A stretch of 64,000 nucleotides of DNA from DMER64 sp964554535 (lineage in GTDB: Bacteria > Bacteroidota > Bacteroidia > Bacteroidales > UBA932), in the NCBI GenBank assembly GCA_964554535.1, contig CAZKPB010000009.1, positions 1 through 64,000 of the forward strand, in the 5' to 3' direction. The translations under genes were made by a program, and so were the position numbers. This document shows positions 42,163-51,665 of this stretch, one piece after another (the stretch's first letter is position 1; each line of letters opens with the position of its first letter). Below the pieces are notes generated by a model that made no database searches, was not told the origin of the DNA, and worked only from the letters and a program-made list of their open reading frames with translations.

Positions 42163-43308
42163 CTATTTTTTGGGGAATAAAGAAGCGGCAATTACCATCC
42201 GCTGCACTTCCGATGTTCCTTCATATATTTCCGTAATCTTGGCGTCACGCATCATCCGTTCTACGGGATATTCGCGGGTGTAGCCGTAACCGCCGTGGAA
42301 TTGTACGGCCTTGGTGGTCATTTCCATAGCCGTTTCGGAAGCAAAGAGTTTGGCCATGGCCGCATCTTTGGAATACGGCAGGCCGTTATCTTTCTTCCAG
42401 GCCGCCGCATACACCAGATAACGCGCCGCCTGAATCTTGGTTTCCAGGTCGGCCAGCTGGAACTGCGTATTCTGGAAGGCACTGATGGGCTTCCCGAACT
42501 GTTTGCGTTCCTGCGTGTACTTCACCGTCTGGTCCATGGCACCCTGCGCAATACCCAGCGCCTGTGCGGCAATACCAATACGGCCCCCGTCCAGGGTCAT
42601 CATGGCCACCTTGAAGCCGCCCCCTACCTTGCCCAGCAGGTTTTCCTTGGGAATACGGCAGTTTTCAAAAATCAGTTCGGCAGTGGCCGAGCCGCGGATG
42701 CCCATTTTAAGCTCTTTCTTGCCAATGGTGAACCCGGGAGTGCCCGCTTCCACAATGAAGGCCGATATGCCGCGCGTGCCCTGCGACTTGTCCGTCATGG
42801 CCATCACAATAAACACGTGCGCGTAATTGGCATTTGTGATGAATATCTTGGTCCCGTTAAGCACCCAGCAGTCCCCGCCGTCCACGGCAAAGGTCTGCTG
42901 TCCGGCGGCATCGGTTCCGGCATTGGGCTCGGTGAGTCCAAAGGCTCCAATCCACTGACCCGAGGCAAGTTTGGGCAGGTATTTCATTTTTTGCGCCTCG
43001 GTGCCAAACTCCATAATGGGGTCGCAGCACAGAGAGACATGGGCCGAGAGCACCACGCCGGTGGTGGCACAAACCCGCGAAAGCTCTTCCACCGCCACTA
43101 CGTATTGCGATTTGGTTCCTCCCGCTCCACCGTACTGTGTGGGAACGGGAATGCCCATAAGGCCCAGGCGGGCCATCTTCTCTACGGTTTCCATGGGAAA
43201 GCGTTCCTGCTCGTCCACTTCGGCCGCCAGAGGCTGTACTTCCTTTTCTGCAAATTCGCGGATCATTTGCCGGAAAAGCTTATCTGTTTTACTGAATCCG
43301 AATTCCAT
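42163..43308 (-). CDS. bcd: Acyl-CoA dehydrogenase, butyryl-CoA dehydrogenase type
   Basis: 381 residues, short-chain acyl-CoA dehydrogenase layout: N-terminal helical domain (DKLFRQMIREFAEKEVQPLA), middle beta domain (AFGLTEPNAGTDAAGQQT, FITNANYAHVFIV), C-terminal helical domain with YGYTREYPVERMMRDAKITEIYEGTSEVQR. The Glu of IYEGTSE is the catalytic base in butyryl-CoA dehydrogenase. It reduces crotonyl-CoA to butyryl-CoA using EtfAB. Flanked by hbd and etfB, 11-12 bp gaps. Confidence 0.94.
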   Translation of the reverse strand: MEFGFSKTDKLFRQMIREFAEKEVQPLAAEVDEQERFPMETVEKMARLGLMGIPVPTQYGGAGGTKSQYVVAVEELSRVCATTGVVLSAHVSLCCDPIMEFGTEAQKMKYLPKLASGQWIGAFGLTEPNAGTDAAGQQTFAVDGGDCWVLNGTKIFITNANYAHVFIVMAMTDKSQGTRGISAFIVEAGTPGFTIGKKELKMGIRGSATAELIFENCRIPKENLLGKVGGGFKVAMMTLDGGRIGIAAQALGIAQGAMDQTVKYTQERKQFGKPISAFQNTQFQLADLETKIQAARYLVYAAAWKKDNGLPYSKDAAMAKLFASETAMEMTTKAVQFHGGYGYTREYPVERMMRDAKITEIYEGTSEVQRMVIAASLFPKK

Positions 43309-43319
43309 AACAAATTGGC

Positions 43320-44162
43320 TTATTCATATTTATAAAAACCTTCTCCACTCTTGCGGCCCAACAATCCGGCACGTACCATTTTCTTCAACAGGGGGTGTGC
43401 ACGGTATTTGTCGTCGCCGAATTCGGTATGCAGCACGTCCATAATGGCCAGACAAACGTCCAGACCAATAAGGTCGGCCAAAGCCAGAGGACCCATGGGA
43501 TGATTGGCACCCAGCTTCATAGCCTGGTCAATGTCCTCGCGGCTGGCTACACCGTCTGCCAAGATCCCCACCGCTTCATTTACCATGGGAATCAGAATGC
43601 GGTTTACTACAAAACCGGGGGCCTCATTAACGACAACGGGCACTTTACCAATGGATTGAGCCAATGCGAATACCGTGTCAAATACTTCTTGGGAAGTTTT
43701 CTGCCCCTTGATCAGTTCTACCAGTTTCATCATAGTAGCCGGGTTAAAGAAGTGCATCCCCACTACTTTGTCGGGACGGTTCACGCAGGCGGCTATCTCG
43801 GTAATGGACAGGGATGAGGTGTTGGAAGCAAAAATACAGGCGGGTTGACACAGCTTATCCAGCATACGGAACAATTCTTTCTTCAATTCCATTTCTTCCA
43901 CGGCGGCTTCAATGATAAGGTCAGCGTCGGCCAGCGCATTGTAGTCACCGGTAGTGGTGATATGGGACAGGGTGGCATCCATACAGGCCTGATCCACTTT
44001 ACCCTTTTCCACCAGTTTGTTCAACGATCTGGTGATTTTAGCCAGGGCCTTTGCGGCGCCGGCATCAGAGCGGCTCTTCATGCAAACGGAAACTCCGGCT
44101 TGTGCAAAGGCCTGTACAATTCCAGCCCCCATGGTTCCGGTTCCTATAACACAAATTTTCAT
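43320..44162 (-). CDS. hbd: 3-hydroxybutyryl-CoA dehydrogenase
   Basis: 280 residues: NAD-binding Rossmann GTGTMGAGIVQAFAQAG (residues 7-23), ASNTSSLSITEIA, the catalytic His-Glu region VGMHFFNPATMMKLVELI, and C-terminal domain NHPMGPLALADLIGLD. It interconverts acetoacetyl-CoA and 3-hydroxybutyryl-CoA. In this operon it allows butyrate to be formed also from acetyl-CoA, or oxidised back, in addition to lysine-derived crotonyl-CoA. 36-bp gap after crt. Confidence 0.95.
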   Translation of the reverse strand: MKICVIGTGTMGAGIVQAFAQAGVSVCMKSRSDAGAAKALAKITRSLNKLVEKGKVDQACMDATLSHITTTGDYNALADADLIIEAAVEEMELKKELFRMLDKLCQPACIFASNTSSLSITEIAACVNRPDKVVGMHFFNPATMMKLVELIKGQKTSQEVFDTVFALAQSIGKVPVVVNEAPGFVVNRILIPMVNEAVGILADGVASREDIDQAMKLGANHPMGPLALADLIGLDVCLAIMDVLHTEFGDDKYRAHPLLKKMVRAGLLGRKSGEGFYKYE

Positions 44163-44198
44163 AACATTCTTATTAATAAATTTTTATATAAATCACTG

Positions 44199-44975
44199 TC
44201 AGTCATTCTTGAAGTTTGGTTTTCTTTTTTCCAAAAAGGCCTGCATCCCTTCTTGCCGGTCTGCCGACTCAAAACATTCGGAAAACATACGATTTTCAAA
44301 CTCAATGGCTTCCCCGGACGCCATATCGTAATTGGCATTGATGGACTTTTTGGACTGCCTTACGGCAAAGGGCGAATTGGCTGCCATGCAGACCGCCAGT
44401 TCCTCGGCCGAGGGAAGCAATTCCTCTTCAGTTACCACGCTGTTTACCAGGCCTATGCGCAACGCCTCCTCGGCGTCATAGACCTTTCCGCTGTAAATCA
44501 TTTCCTTGGCCATACCCTGCCCCACTATCTTAGGCAGGCGGTACGTGCCGCTGAAGCCGGGAGTGATTCCCAGTTTCACTTCGGGCTGGCCGAAACGAGC
44601 CTTTTCGCTGGCAATGCGTATGTCGCAGGCAAGGGCCAGCTCGCAACCGCCACCCAAGGCAAAGCCGTTAACGGCGGCAATAACGGGAACAGGCAACTGT
44701 TCTATGCGTTGCATCACCCCGGCGCCCAGTACAGAGAAGTCATAGGCTTCCTGCGCGGTGAATCCGCTCATCTGTGCAATGTCGGCTCCGGCCACGAATG
44801 CTTTTCCCTTACCGGTGATAATAAGCACTTTGACCGCAGACGAAAGGTGTCTCACATAATGATCCAGCTCTTCCAGCACCTGACGGCTCAAGGCATTCAA
44901 TGTCTCGGGGGCCGAGAGAGTCAGCACCTCCACTCCTTCAGCCGATGATTGGGTTGTCAGATAACGGTATTCCAT
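44199..44975 (-). CDS. crt: Enoyl-CoA hydratase (crotonase)
   Basis: 258 residues of the crotonase fold. Both catalytic glutamates are present, in GGGCELALACDIR and FGQPEVKLGITPG, and the oxyanion-hole segment AGADIAQM is intact. It hydrates crotonyl-CoA to 3-hydroxybutyryl-CoA or the reverse. It starts 4 bp after atoA ends, so firmly inside the operon. Confidence 0.94.
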   Translation of the reverse strand: MEYRYLTTQSSAEGVEVLTLSAPETLNALSRQVLEELDHYVRHLSSAVKVLIITGKGKAFVAGADIAQMSGFTAQEAYDFSVLGAGVMQRIEQLPVPVIAAVNGFALGGGCELALACDIRIASEKARFGQPEVKLGITPGFSGTYRLPKIVGQGMAKEMIYSGKVYDAEEALRIGLVNSVVTEEELLPSAEELAVCMAANSPFAVRQSKKSINANYDMASGEAIEFENRMFSECFESADRQEGMQAFLEKRKPNFKND

Positions 44976-44979
44976 AGCC

Positions 44980-45639
44980 TTACTGAAGCATGGGTTTCAG
45001 ATCCGCAGAAATAATCAGTTTTGCCTGAGTGGCTTCCTGCACCTGTTCTACGGTAAACTCGCGATTGATTTCCTGTAATTCCAGACCAGCGGGCGTCACT
45101 TCCATAACCCCCATTTCCGTAATGATGGTGTTCACCTGCCCTACGGCGGTCAGAGGCAAAGTACATCTGGTGAGGATTTTGTGTTTTCCCTTGGCCGTAT
45201 GCTCCATAGCCACGATTACCCGTTTGGCGCCGGTAATCAGGTCCATGGCCCCTCCCATTCCGGGAATCTTCACCCCGGGAATGGACCAGTTGGCAATATC
45301 GCCGTTTTCGGCCACCTGCAACGACCCCAGGATGCTCACGTTTACGTGGCCCCCGCGGATAATGGCAAAAGAAGTGGCCGAGTCAAAGCACGAGGCTCCG
45401 GGGGTCAGGGTGATGTACCCGCCGCCCGCGTCAACCAGATTGGGGTCTTCCTGTCCCGCTTCGGGGGCGGCGCCCATACCCAGACAGCCGTTTTCCGACT
45501 GTATGGTCACGTGAACGCCTTCCGGCAGGTATTTCACGACTTCGGTAGGCAGCCCTATACCCAGGTTGACCACGTCACCGTCTTTCAGTTCCATTGCAGT
45601 ACGGCGTGCTATTACTTCCCTAATTTGATTTTTGTCCAT
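44980..45639 (-). CDS. atoA: Butyrate/acetoacetate CoA-transferase, beta subunit
   Basis: 219 residues from the ATG at 45639-45637; a longer in-frame start would overlap kamE and add an untypical N-terminus. The family active-site motif SENGCLGMG (catalytic Glu) is near residue 50, followed by GGYITLTPGASCFDS and the HVNVSILGSLQVAENGDIANW segment. With AtoD it moves CoA between butyryl-CoA and acetoacetate, releasing butyrate. Its partner gene is about 8.3 kb upstream at the head of the operon, an unusual separation: eight kam/kdd/kce/kal genes lie between them. Confidence 0.92.
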   Translation of the reverse strand: MDKNQIREVIARRTAMELKDGDVVNLGIGLPTEVVKYLPEGVHVTIQSENGCLGMGAAPEAGQEDPNLVDAGGGYITLTPGASCFDSATSFAIIRGGHVNVSILGSLQVAENGDIANWSIPGVKIPGMGGAMDLITGAKRVIVAMEHTAKGKHKILTRCTLPLTAVGQVNTIITEMGVMEVTPAGLELQEINREFTVEQVQEATQAKLIISADLKPMLQ

Positions 45640-45658
45640 AGTATGAAAGATTAACTGT

Positions 45659-46447
45659 TTATTTATTCTGTCTCTTAACAACTTCCTGTGCTATATACGA
45701 AGCCACGTCGTCGGCGTAGGTACCGGTACCGAATCCGGCGTCAAAACCCAGTTCCTTGGCCAACTCGTGGGTAATGCGGGGACCGCCGCAGATGACAATC
45801 ATCTGCTCGCGAAGGCCTTCGGCCTCGATCATTTCAATAAATTCCACCATATTCTTTATATGGATATCTTTCTGCGTCACCGTCTGCGATACCAGCAGGG
45901 CATCGGCGTGGAGTTCAATGGCTTTGGCAATGAATTCCTCGTTGGTCACCTGCGACCCCATATTGAGCGCCTCAAACATATCGTAACGCTCCAGTCCGTA
46001 ATGACCGGCATAGCCCTTCATATTCATAATGGCATCTATGCCCACCGTATGGGCATCGGTTCCTGTGCTGGCTCCCACCACCACCAATTTGCGCCCCACG
46101 TGTTCCCTGATGTAGTCATCTGTCTGCGCCATATCCATCACCGTACTTTCCACCTTGGGTACGTGAATCCGGGTAAAATCCACCGTGTGGGTAAGGTTTC
46201 CGTAACAGTTGAAGAAGGTAAAGCCCGGTGTCAGTTCTTTGAAAAAGACCACCTGCGGGTTCTCCATTCCCATTGCTTTAATCAATTGTTTTGCCGCCTC
46301 AACGGAATCAGCACCTGTAGGAACGGGTAAGGTGAAACTCAGTTGCACTTTACCGTCGTTCATGGTGTCTCCGTAAGGTTTTACCTGAGTGAGGTCAAGG
46401 GTTTTATCAAACTCCTGTGCCTCCATTGAATACAGTCCGCCGCTCAT
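45659..46447 (-). CDS. kamE: Lysine 5,6-aminomutase, beta subunit (B12- and PLP-binding)
   Basis: 262 residues. The cobalamin motif DAHTVG (131-136, with H133 as the cobalt ligand) and K144 in IMNMKGYAGHYG, the PLP-binding lysine position known from the clostridial enzyme, are both present; later glycine motifs SQT and ICGGPR complete the B12 Rossmann domain. With KamD it shifts the terminal amino group of beta-lysine to give 3,5-diaminohexanoate. The ATG is 1 bp after kamD ends. Confidence 0.96.
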   Translation of the reverse strand: MSGGLYSMEAQEFDKTLDLTQVKPYGDTMNDGKVQLSFTLPVPTGADSVEAAKQLIKAMGMENPQVVFFKELTPGFTFFNCYGNLTHTVDFTRIHVPKVESTVMDMAQTDDYIREHVGRKLVVVGASTGTDAHTVGIDAIMNMKGYAGHYGLERYDMFEALNMGSQVTNEEFIAKAIELHADALLVSQTVTQKDIHIKNMVEFIEMIEAEGLREQMIVICGGPRITHELAKELGFDAGFGTGTYADDVASYIAQEVVKRQNK

Positions 46448-46448
46448 A

Positions 46449-48008
46449 TTATTTGTTCCCTTTTAACAAGTCTATAAATGGATTCATATACACCGCAGAA
46501 GTCCGGCTCACCCCGGAGAGGCCCTTGCCGCCGTTCTTGGGTCGCTTGACATCTGCAAAATAGCCCTTTTCAAGTGCGGTAAACAGGCCTTCCCGCTGCA
46601 ATTTTTCCAACAGGGCAATGGCATTATCCAGCACCAGCGCCGCACGGTTGCGTATCAGCCCGCCTTCCTTGAATTCCACCTCACTTCCAATACTCTTGAA
46701 CGAGTTGAAAATGTACTTGGCATTTTCAATGGACAGGTAGCGGTCGCTCATAAACGGCGTATGGATGGCCTCGGTAGGCATCCCCAGCAACTGAATCCCC
46801 TGCCCCGTCCAGATACCCACCAGATTAAACAGCGCGTCCTGGATATGGCCTCTGAAAATATTGCCCGTCATAAACTTTGTGGGAGGCATATATTTGAGCG
46901 GTGCGTCGGGAAAGATTTCCCGGGTCATCTGCGCCTGGGCCAGCTCGTACAAAAACGCGTTCTCCAGCGCGGGATCCAGCTCAAAAGCGTGCCCCAGCCC
47001 CATCTGCTCCGGGGGAAGCCCCGCACAAAGAGCCAGTTGCTCATTTATAAGGTCCGAGGCCAACACCGTATGTGCTTCTTCAAACGCATCGGCGGTAGTG
47101 AGGTAATTATCCTCCCCGGTATTGATGATCACCCCGGCAAACCCGTTGATGATGCGCGAGAAATACTGGTCAATGAGGGTGCGTTGCATATTGATGTCAC
47201 GGAAGAGAATGCCGTACAGGGCGTCATTGAGCATCACGTCCAACCCTTCCAAAGCCCCCATCACCGCAATTTCGGGCATACACAGCCCCGAGCAGTAGTT
47301 GCACAAGCGGATGTAACGGCCCACCTCTTCCCCCACACTGTCCAGCGCGGCGCGCATAATGCGAAAGTTCTCCTGGGTAGCGTACGTACCTCCAAAACCT
47401 TCCGTAGTGGCGCCATAAGGCACGTAATCCAACAGCGACTGACCGGTGGTGCGAATGACCGCAATGATGTCGGCCCCCTGACGGGCGGCCGCCTGAGCCT
47501 GCACCACGTCTTCATAGATGTTTCCGGTAGCCACAATCACATACAGGTACGGTTTGGGGCCTTCCCCCAGAGTATTCAAATACTGTTCGCGACGTTGACG
47601 GCGTGCCCTTATCCGCTCAACGGACCCATGGACAAACGGTTGCAACCCGGATTCAATAATTTCTTTTGGGGCTGCCGGGACTTCCTTTACAGACAACTTG
47701 CCCCGGGAAAGGGCAAGCGCTATTTCCTGCGGAGTCATTCGGGTAGCGGCAATGGCACAGCCCAAAAAATGCAGCGCCCCGTCCGAGAGTATTCCGTTTT
47801 CCTTCAGCGCCTCCACCAGCACATTGGGCAACGGCACCCCGTTGTCATCCACACCATCAATTCCCATAAGACGACACAGGGTCCGCTCCACGGCCACCGT
47901 AGTATAGGCAGACACAAATTCCTGTACCCGGGCGGCAATTTCCCCGGCCACTCCCTTGGCATAGGCCACCTTCTCAAAATCAAGGCCTACTTTAGAAATT
48001 CTATTCAT
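46449..48008 (-). CDS. kamD: Lysine 5,6-aminomutase, alpha subunit
   Basis: 519 residues, full length for KamD. It is a TIM-barrel catalytic subunit with IVATGNIYEDVVQAQAAARQGADIIAVIRTTGQSLLDYVPYGATTEGFGG and YCSGLCMPEIAVMGA, segments that line the PLP/substrate site in family members. It works with KamE. The start overlaps the kamC stop by 8 bp. Confidence 0.96.
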   Translation of the reverse strand: MNRISKVGLDFEKVAYAKGVAGEIAARVQEFVSAYTTVAVERTLCRLMGIDGVDDNGVPLPNVLVEALKENGILSDGALHFLGCAIAATRMTPQEIALALSRGKLSVKEVPAAPKEIIESGLQPFVHGSVERIRARRQRREQYLNTLGEGPKPYLYVIVATGNIYEDVVQAQAAARQGADIIAVIRTTGQSLLDYVPYGATTEGFGGTYATQENFRIMRAALDSVGEEVGRYIRLCNYCSGLCMPEIAVMGALEGLDVMLNDALYGILFRDINMQRTLIDQYFSRIINGFAGVIINTGEDNYLTTADAFEEAHTVLASDLINEQLALCAGLPPEQMGLGHAFELDPALENAFLYELAQAQMTREIFPDAPLKYMPPTKFMTGNIFRGHIQDALFNLVGIWTGQGIQLLGMPTEAIHTPFMSDRYLSIENAKYIFNSFKSIGSEVEFKEGGLIRNRAALVLDNAIALLEKLQREGLFTALEKGYFADVKRPKNGGKGLSGVSRTSAVYMNPFIDLLKGNK

Positions 48009-49362
48009 TTGAATTCAAGTTATTTAAATAATCTCCGGCAAGAGAAAGAAACTCTCCGTTCACCTCCAGCAGACGGGCAATGCGCAATGCCTCCATAGGC
48101 ACCGTCCCCTCAGTGTCTTCCATCACCGTATAGTCCATATATTCATTGATCTTTTTGGGATCCAGCGTCCCTTTTACACGTTCGGCATCAAACCCGGCCA
48201 CTCGCAAACGGCGGCAGGACAAGGGCAAATTGGAATAATGCGTACTTATGAGAGCCCTGACGCGGTATTTTTCAAAAAAGGCCGTCAAGGCACACAACAG
48301 CGCCCTGCCCTCTTTGGGATTGGTAGTGCGGGCCGGCTCGTCCACAAGTACCAGCAGACGCGGGTGCCCGGCCTCGGCCGTGGCAAACACCCGGTTGAGC
48401 GCCAGCATCTCGGCCGCAAACGAAGACAATCCCCGTCCGCTGTCCTGACGGTCTCCCACCAGCAGGTACAACGTTTCCGTCACCGGCACCCGGGCTTCGG
48501 TGGCGGGAACAAAAAAGCCCAGCCGCGAGAGCACCTGCACCAGAGCCACCGTCTTAAGCACCACCGTCTTGCCGCTCATATTGGCTCCCGTCAACAGACA
48601 GGGGCCGTCTTTCAGACAGATGTCCACTCTCTGGAAACTATGCCCTTCCGTCTCCAGTCGGGCAGCAATCTGCGGATGGAACATACCCTTTATTTGCAGC
48701 ACGTCCCCGACCTCGGGACGACACAGGCCCCATTTCACGGCCAAAGCGGCCTTGGCAAACACAAGTTCAACTTGCGCCACTTCACGGTACGCTTCAAGCA
48801 ATAGTTCTTTATAAGGGGCAAGACAAGACATCAGACGTGCGCGGACCTTATCTTCTTCCTGTTCCACTTCCTGGGGCACCCCGCGTTTGCGAGCACTCTC
48901 CAGCGCCGGACTGTAAGTGGAGTATACATAGAACGAGGCCACCCCCGTACGGTCCGGGTCAAGCAGGTCAAACACCGCAGCCGGGGAAGGCAGTTCAATT
49001 TGGGTAAATGGCAGCGTATGCAATAAATCGGAAATTTCTTTTATAATCAACGCAAATGACTTAATCTGGAATAGTTCCACGTCATTACACACCGTCTTGC
49101 TTCCAATAGACTGCAACAGGTTTCCAATCTCCTGCACCTGATAAAACAGATGCAGCAACCGGTCCAGAGACACCCTGTTGCTTCCGTTTTCCACCAATTC
49201 ACGAGCCGCCTGCACCAAAGCCCATTCCCGCTCACAAGCTTCTTCCTGCGTATACAACGGTTGTGAGAGCAACGTACGCAACACCCTTCCCCCGGAAAGT
49301 TCCAGGGAATCTATCACGTAACGCAACCCGTCCACGCCGTCAATCATTTCTGAACACTTCAT
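48001..49362 (-). CDS. kamC: MutS-like ATPase KamC, aminomutase reactivase component
   Basis: 453 residues. The C-terminal half is a MutS-type ABC ATPase: Walker A GANMSGKT (259-266), Walker B LLVLVDEPARTTNP, and HYSNLPLS. The N-terminal half is helical, like the MutS core/lever domains, but DNA mismatch-recognition and clamp domains are missing. Genes of this kind lie between kamA and kamD in lysine-fermenting bacteria and are annotated as KamC, part of a reactivase that renews damaged B12 in lysine 5,6-aminomutase. That role is from family knowledge; the ATPase is seen directly. Overlaps kamB by 4 bp and kamD by 8 bp. Confidence 0.85.
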   Translation of the reverse strand: MKCSEMIDGVDGLRYVIDSLELSGGRVLRTLLSQPLYTQEEACEREWALVQAARELVENGSNRVSLDRLLHLFYQVQEIGNLLQSIGSKTVCNDVELFQIKSFALIIKEISDLLHTLPFTQIELPSPAAVFDLLDPDRTGVASFYVYSTYSPALESARKRGVPQEVEQEEDKVRARLMSCLAPYKELLLEAYREVAQVELVFAKAALAVKWGLCRPEVGDVLQIKGMFHPQIAARLETEGHSFQRVDICLKDGPCLLTGANMSGKTVVLKTVALVQVLSRLGFFVPATEARVPVTETLYLLVGDRQDSGRGLSSFAAEMLALNRVFATAEAGHPRLLVLVDEPARTTNPKEGRALLCALTAFFEKYRVRALISTHYSNLPLSCRRLRVAGFDAERVKGTLDPKKINEYMDYTVMEDTEGTVPMEALRIARLLEVNGEFLSLAGDYLNNLNSNE

Positions 49363-50396
49363 CCGTTTGCAAACTCTTTATAGGCTTCCAGTTTCCTTAT
49401 ATTATATACAGGCACGCGTACCGCTTCCCGTATCTTTTCTTCCAATAAATCCGCCGGCAGGCGGTACCCCTGCGGAGCCACCGGATTGACACATACTGCA
49501 ATCATCCGCGCCCGCATAAGGCATTTAATGCTTCCGCCCTGCTGCAAAAAGGTATATACCTGCCCGGGCCGGGCAAAAATCCGGGTAAAATCCCTTACCA
49601 CCACTTCCATCACCTCGCACGAGTGATGTACCAACTCGTTAAACAGCGCACTTGAGGCCACTCCGGCCAGATAAAGCCGCTTTCCACCCCTTTCCACCGC
49701 TTCTTTGACCTGATCCTCGCACAACACCGCCGGCACGCCCGTATCCCATAGGGAATCTCCTTTGGCCGAGACACCCCACACCCCTCTTTCCACCGGCATC
49801 AGCAAACGGGCCGTCTGCGGATCCACTGTCTCAAAGTCCACACAGTCACACACAAACCGAGTTTCTTCCACCAGACGGGCCATATTGACCGAGTAAGCGG
49901 CTCCCGTAGCCAGTATCATCGCCTGCGTCACCGCGGGCGATGCAGGACTTTTGCGGGACAGGGCCCCGTCCACCAGAGAGACATCCACCCCAAACAACCG
50001 CTGCGTGTCATGTACCCACTGCGAGAGCGATAAGGTATCCGACGGCCCCGCCAGCACCACCTTTCCGCGCTCCAGCGCACGCGCCGTCACCATTTTTCCA
50101 AGAGCACCTCCCAGTTCTGTCACCCGGCAGACTTCGGCTCCAAAGTGACGGTTCAGGTAATATGGCTCCAGTGTGGTAAAATAAGTTCCTTCTGACACAT
50201 AAATTTCCGGTTTGGGAGTAGACGTCACCTGGTCCACTCCCTCGCCGTCCATTCCTATAGACGTGACTGCCGGAATTTTATGTTCCTGCGCCAGGCGGCG
50301 CAGGACATAATTCAGGCATTCCGTCTTTCCAGTATTCTTTTCAAGACCGACTATTGACAGACTTTTTGCTTCAAGTATTCTATCAATAAAGGGCAT
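49359..50396 (-). CDS. kamB: KamB, aminomutase reactivase subunit
   Basis: 345 residues. The N-terminus has a P-loop-like GLEKNTGKTE (17-26) with one extra residue relative to a standard Walker A. A central TELGGALGKMVTARALERGKVVLAGPSD stretch and a C-terminal NPVAPQGYRLPADLLEEKIREA follow. In related clusters this position encodes KamB, which works with the MutS-like KamC; NTP binding here is an inference from the loop. Gene spacing (4-bp overlap with kamC, 4-bp gap after kamA) supports a tight complex. Confidence 0.8.
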   Translation of the reverse strand: MPFIDRILEAKSLSIVGLEKNTGKTECLNYVLRRLAQEHKIPAVTSIGMDGEGVDQVTSTPKPEIYVSEGTYFTTLEPYYLNRHFGAEVCRVTELGGALGKMVTARALERGKVVLAGPSDTLSLSQWVHDTQRLFGVDVSLVDGALSRKSPASPAVTQAMILATGAAYSVNMARLVEETRFVCDCVDFETVDPQTARLLMPVERGVWGVSAKGDSLWDTGVPAVLCEDQVKEAVERGGKRLYLAGVASSALFNELVHHSCEVMEVVVRDFTRIFARPGQVYTFLQQGGSIKCLMRARMIAVCVNPVAPQGYRLPADLLEEKIREAVRVPVYNIRKLEAYKEFANG

Positions 50397-50400
50397 TTAA

Positions 50401-51654
50401 TTAATTATTTTTATGCTTGTTACGTTCATTACGCGCCAAAGTGGCAGGCTCCATGGAAAGCTGCTGGCCTTCCAGCAGTCCAAGTACCCCCTCCTGATGA
50501 CGTTTGGCCTCACAATCCTTGCAGTGGCAATCGTTTTTGTAGTCGGTAGGCTCGGTATAGGTGGTGATTACCCCCTCATAATTACGCAATACAATCCTTC
50601 CGGGAGACTGGCTGATGATATAAGTAGGCATCACCGGCGTCTTGCCGCCGCCGCCGGGAGCGTCCACCACAAACGTGGGTACGGCATAGCCCGATGTGTG
50701 GCCGCGCAGTCCTTCCATAATCTCAATACCCTTTGATACCGGTGTACGGAAGTGTTCCAGTCCCATAGAAAGGTCGCACTGGTATATGTAATAAGGTCTT
50801 ACGCGAATCTTCACCAGATTGCGCACCAGTTCTTTCATTACAAACACACAGTCGTTCACCCCGCGCAGCAATACACTCTGGTTGCCCAAAGGTATGCCCG
50901 CATCGGCCATTCGCGCACAGGCGGCGGCAGACTCGGCCGTAATCTCTTTGGAATGGTTGAAGTGGGTGTTGATCCAGATGGGGTGGTATTTGTGCAACAT
51001 AGTCACCAGTTCGGGGGTAATGCGTTGCGGGCAGACTACCGGCGTGCGGGTGCCTAAGCGGATGATTTCCACATGGGGAATGGCCCTGAGGCGTTGTATA
51101 ATGGACTCCAGCATCTGGTCACTGACCATGAGGGCATCCCCTCCCGAGAGCAACACGTCACGTACCTCCGGGGTACGGGCAATGTAGTCTATGCCGGCCT
51201 GTATGCGGTCCTGAGGAGATTCGTGGTCCTTCTGCCCCGCAAAACGGCGGCGGGTACAATGACGGCAATACATGGAACATTGGTCGGTAATCAAAAACAG
51301 CACCCGGTCCGGGTAACGGTGTGTCAATCCGGGCACGGGCGAGTCGGTGTCTTCGTGCAGGGGGTCCAGCAAATCCGCCGCGGACTGATGGGTTTCGGCC
51401 GCCGTGGGAATAGCCTGTTTGCGAATGGGACAATTGGGGTCGTCCGGGTCAATGAGGCTCAGGTAGTACGGCGTGATGGCCATACGCAACAACTTGAGCG
51501 ATTGTTTGACGCCTTCTTCTTCTACTGGCGTCAGATGAATGTAGCGGCGCAACTGGTCAAGCGTCACAATGCGGTGACTTACCTGCCATTTCCAGTCATT
51601 CCACTGTTGGTCCGTTACTTCCGGAAAAAGTAGTTTTCTTCTGGTTTCTGTCAT
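50401..51654 (-). CDS. kamA: L-lysine 2,3-aminomutase
   Basis: 417 residues. The radical SAM motif C126-x3-C130-x2-C133 (DQCSMYCRHCTRRRF) and the PLP lysine K338 in DAPGGGGKTP are both present, as in the clostridial enzyme. C-terminal DCHCKDCE (CxCxxC) is the zinc-binding tail of the family. It converts L-lysine to L-beta-lysine, the entry step. First of the kam genes, 11 bp after kdd. Confidence 0.97.
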   Translation of the reverse strand: MTETRRKLLFPEVTDQQWNDWKWQVSHRIVTLDQLRRYIHLTPVEEEGVKQSLKLLRMAITPYYLSLIDPDDPNCPIRKQAIPTAAETHQSAADLLDPLHEDTDSPVPGLTHRYPDRVLFLITDQCSMYCRHCTRRRFAGQKDHESPQDRIQAGIDYIARTPEVRDVLLSGGDALMVSDQMLESIIQRLRAIPHVEIIRLGTRTPVVCPQRITPELVTMLHKYHPIWINTHFNHSKEITAESAAACARMADAGIPLGNQSVLLRGVNDCVFVMKELVRNLVKIRVRPYYIYQCDLSMGLEHFRTPVSKGIEIMEGLRGHTSGYAVPTFVVDAPGGGGKTPVMPTYIISQSPGRIVLRNYEGVITTYTEPTDYKNDCHCKDCEAKRHQEGVLGLLEGQQLSMEPATLARNERNKHKNN

Positions 51655-51665
51655 AAAGTTAAAAT

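Noticed and set aside
48001..49362. DNA mismatch repair MutS
   Set aside because: Only the ATPase and core-like parts exist; mismatch-binding and clamp domains are missing and the gene is embedded in the kam cluster.
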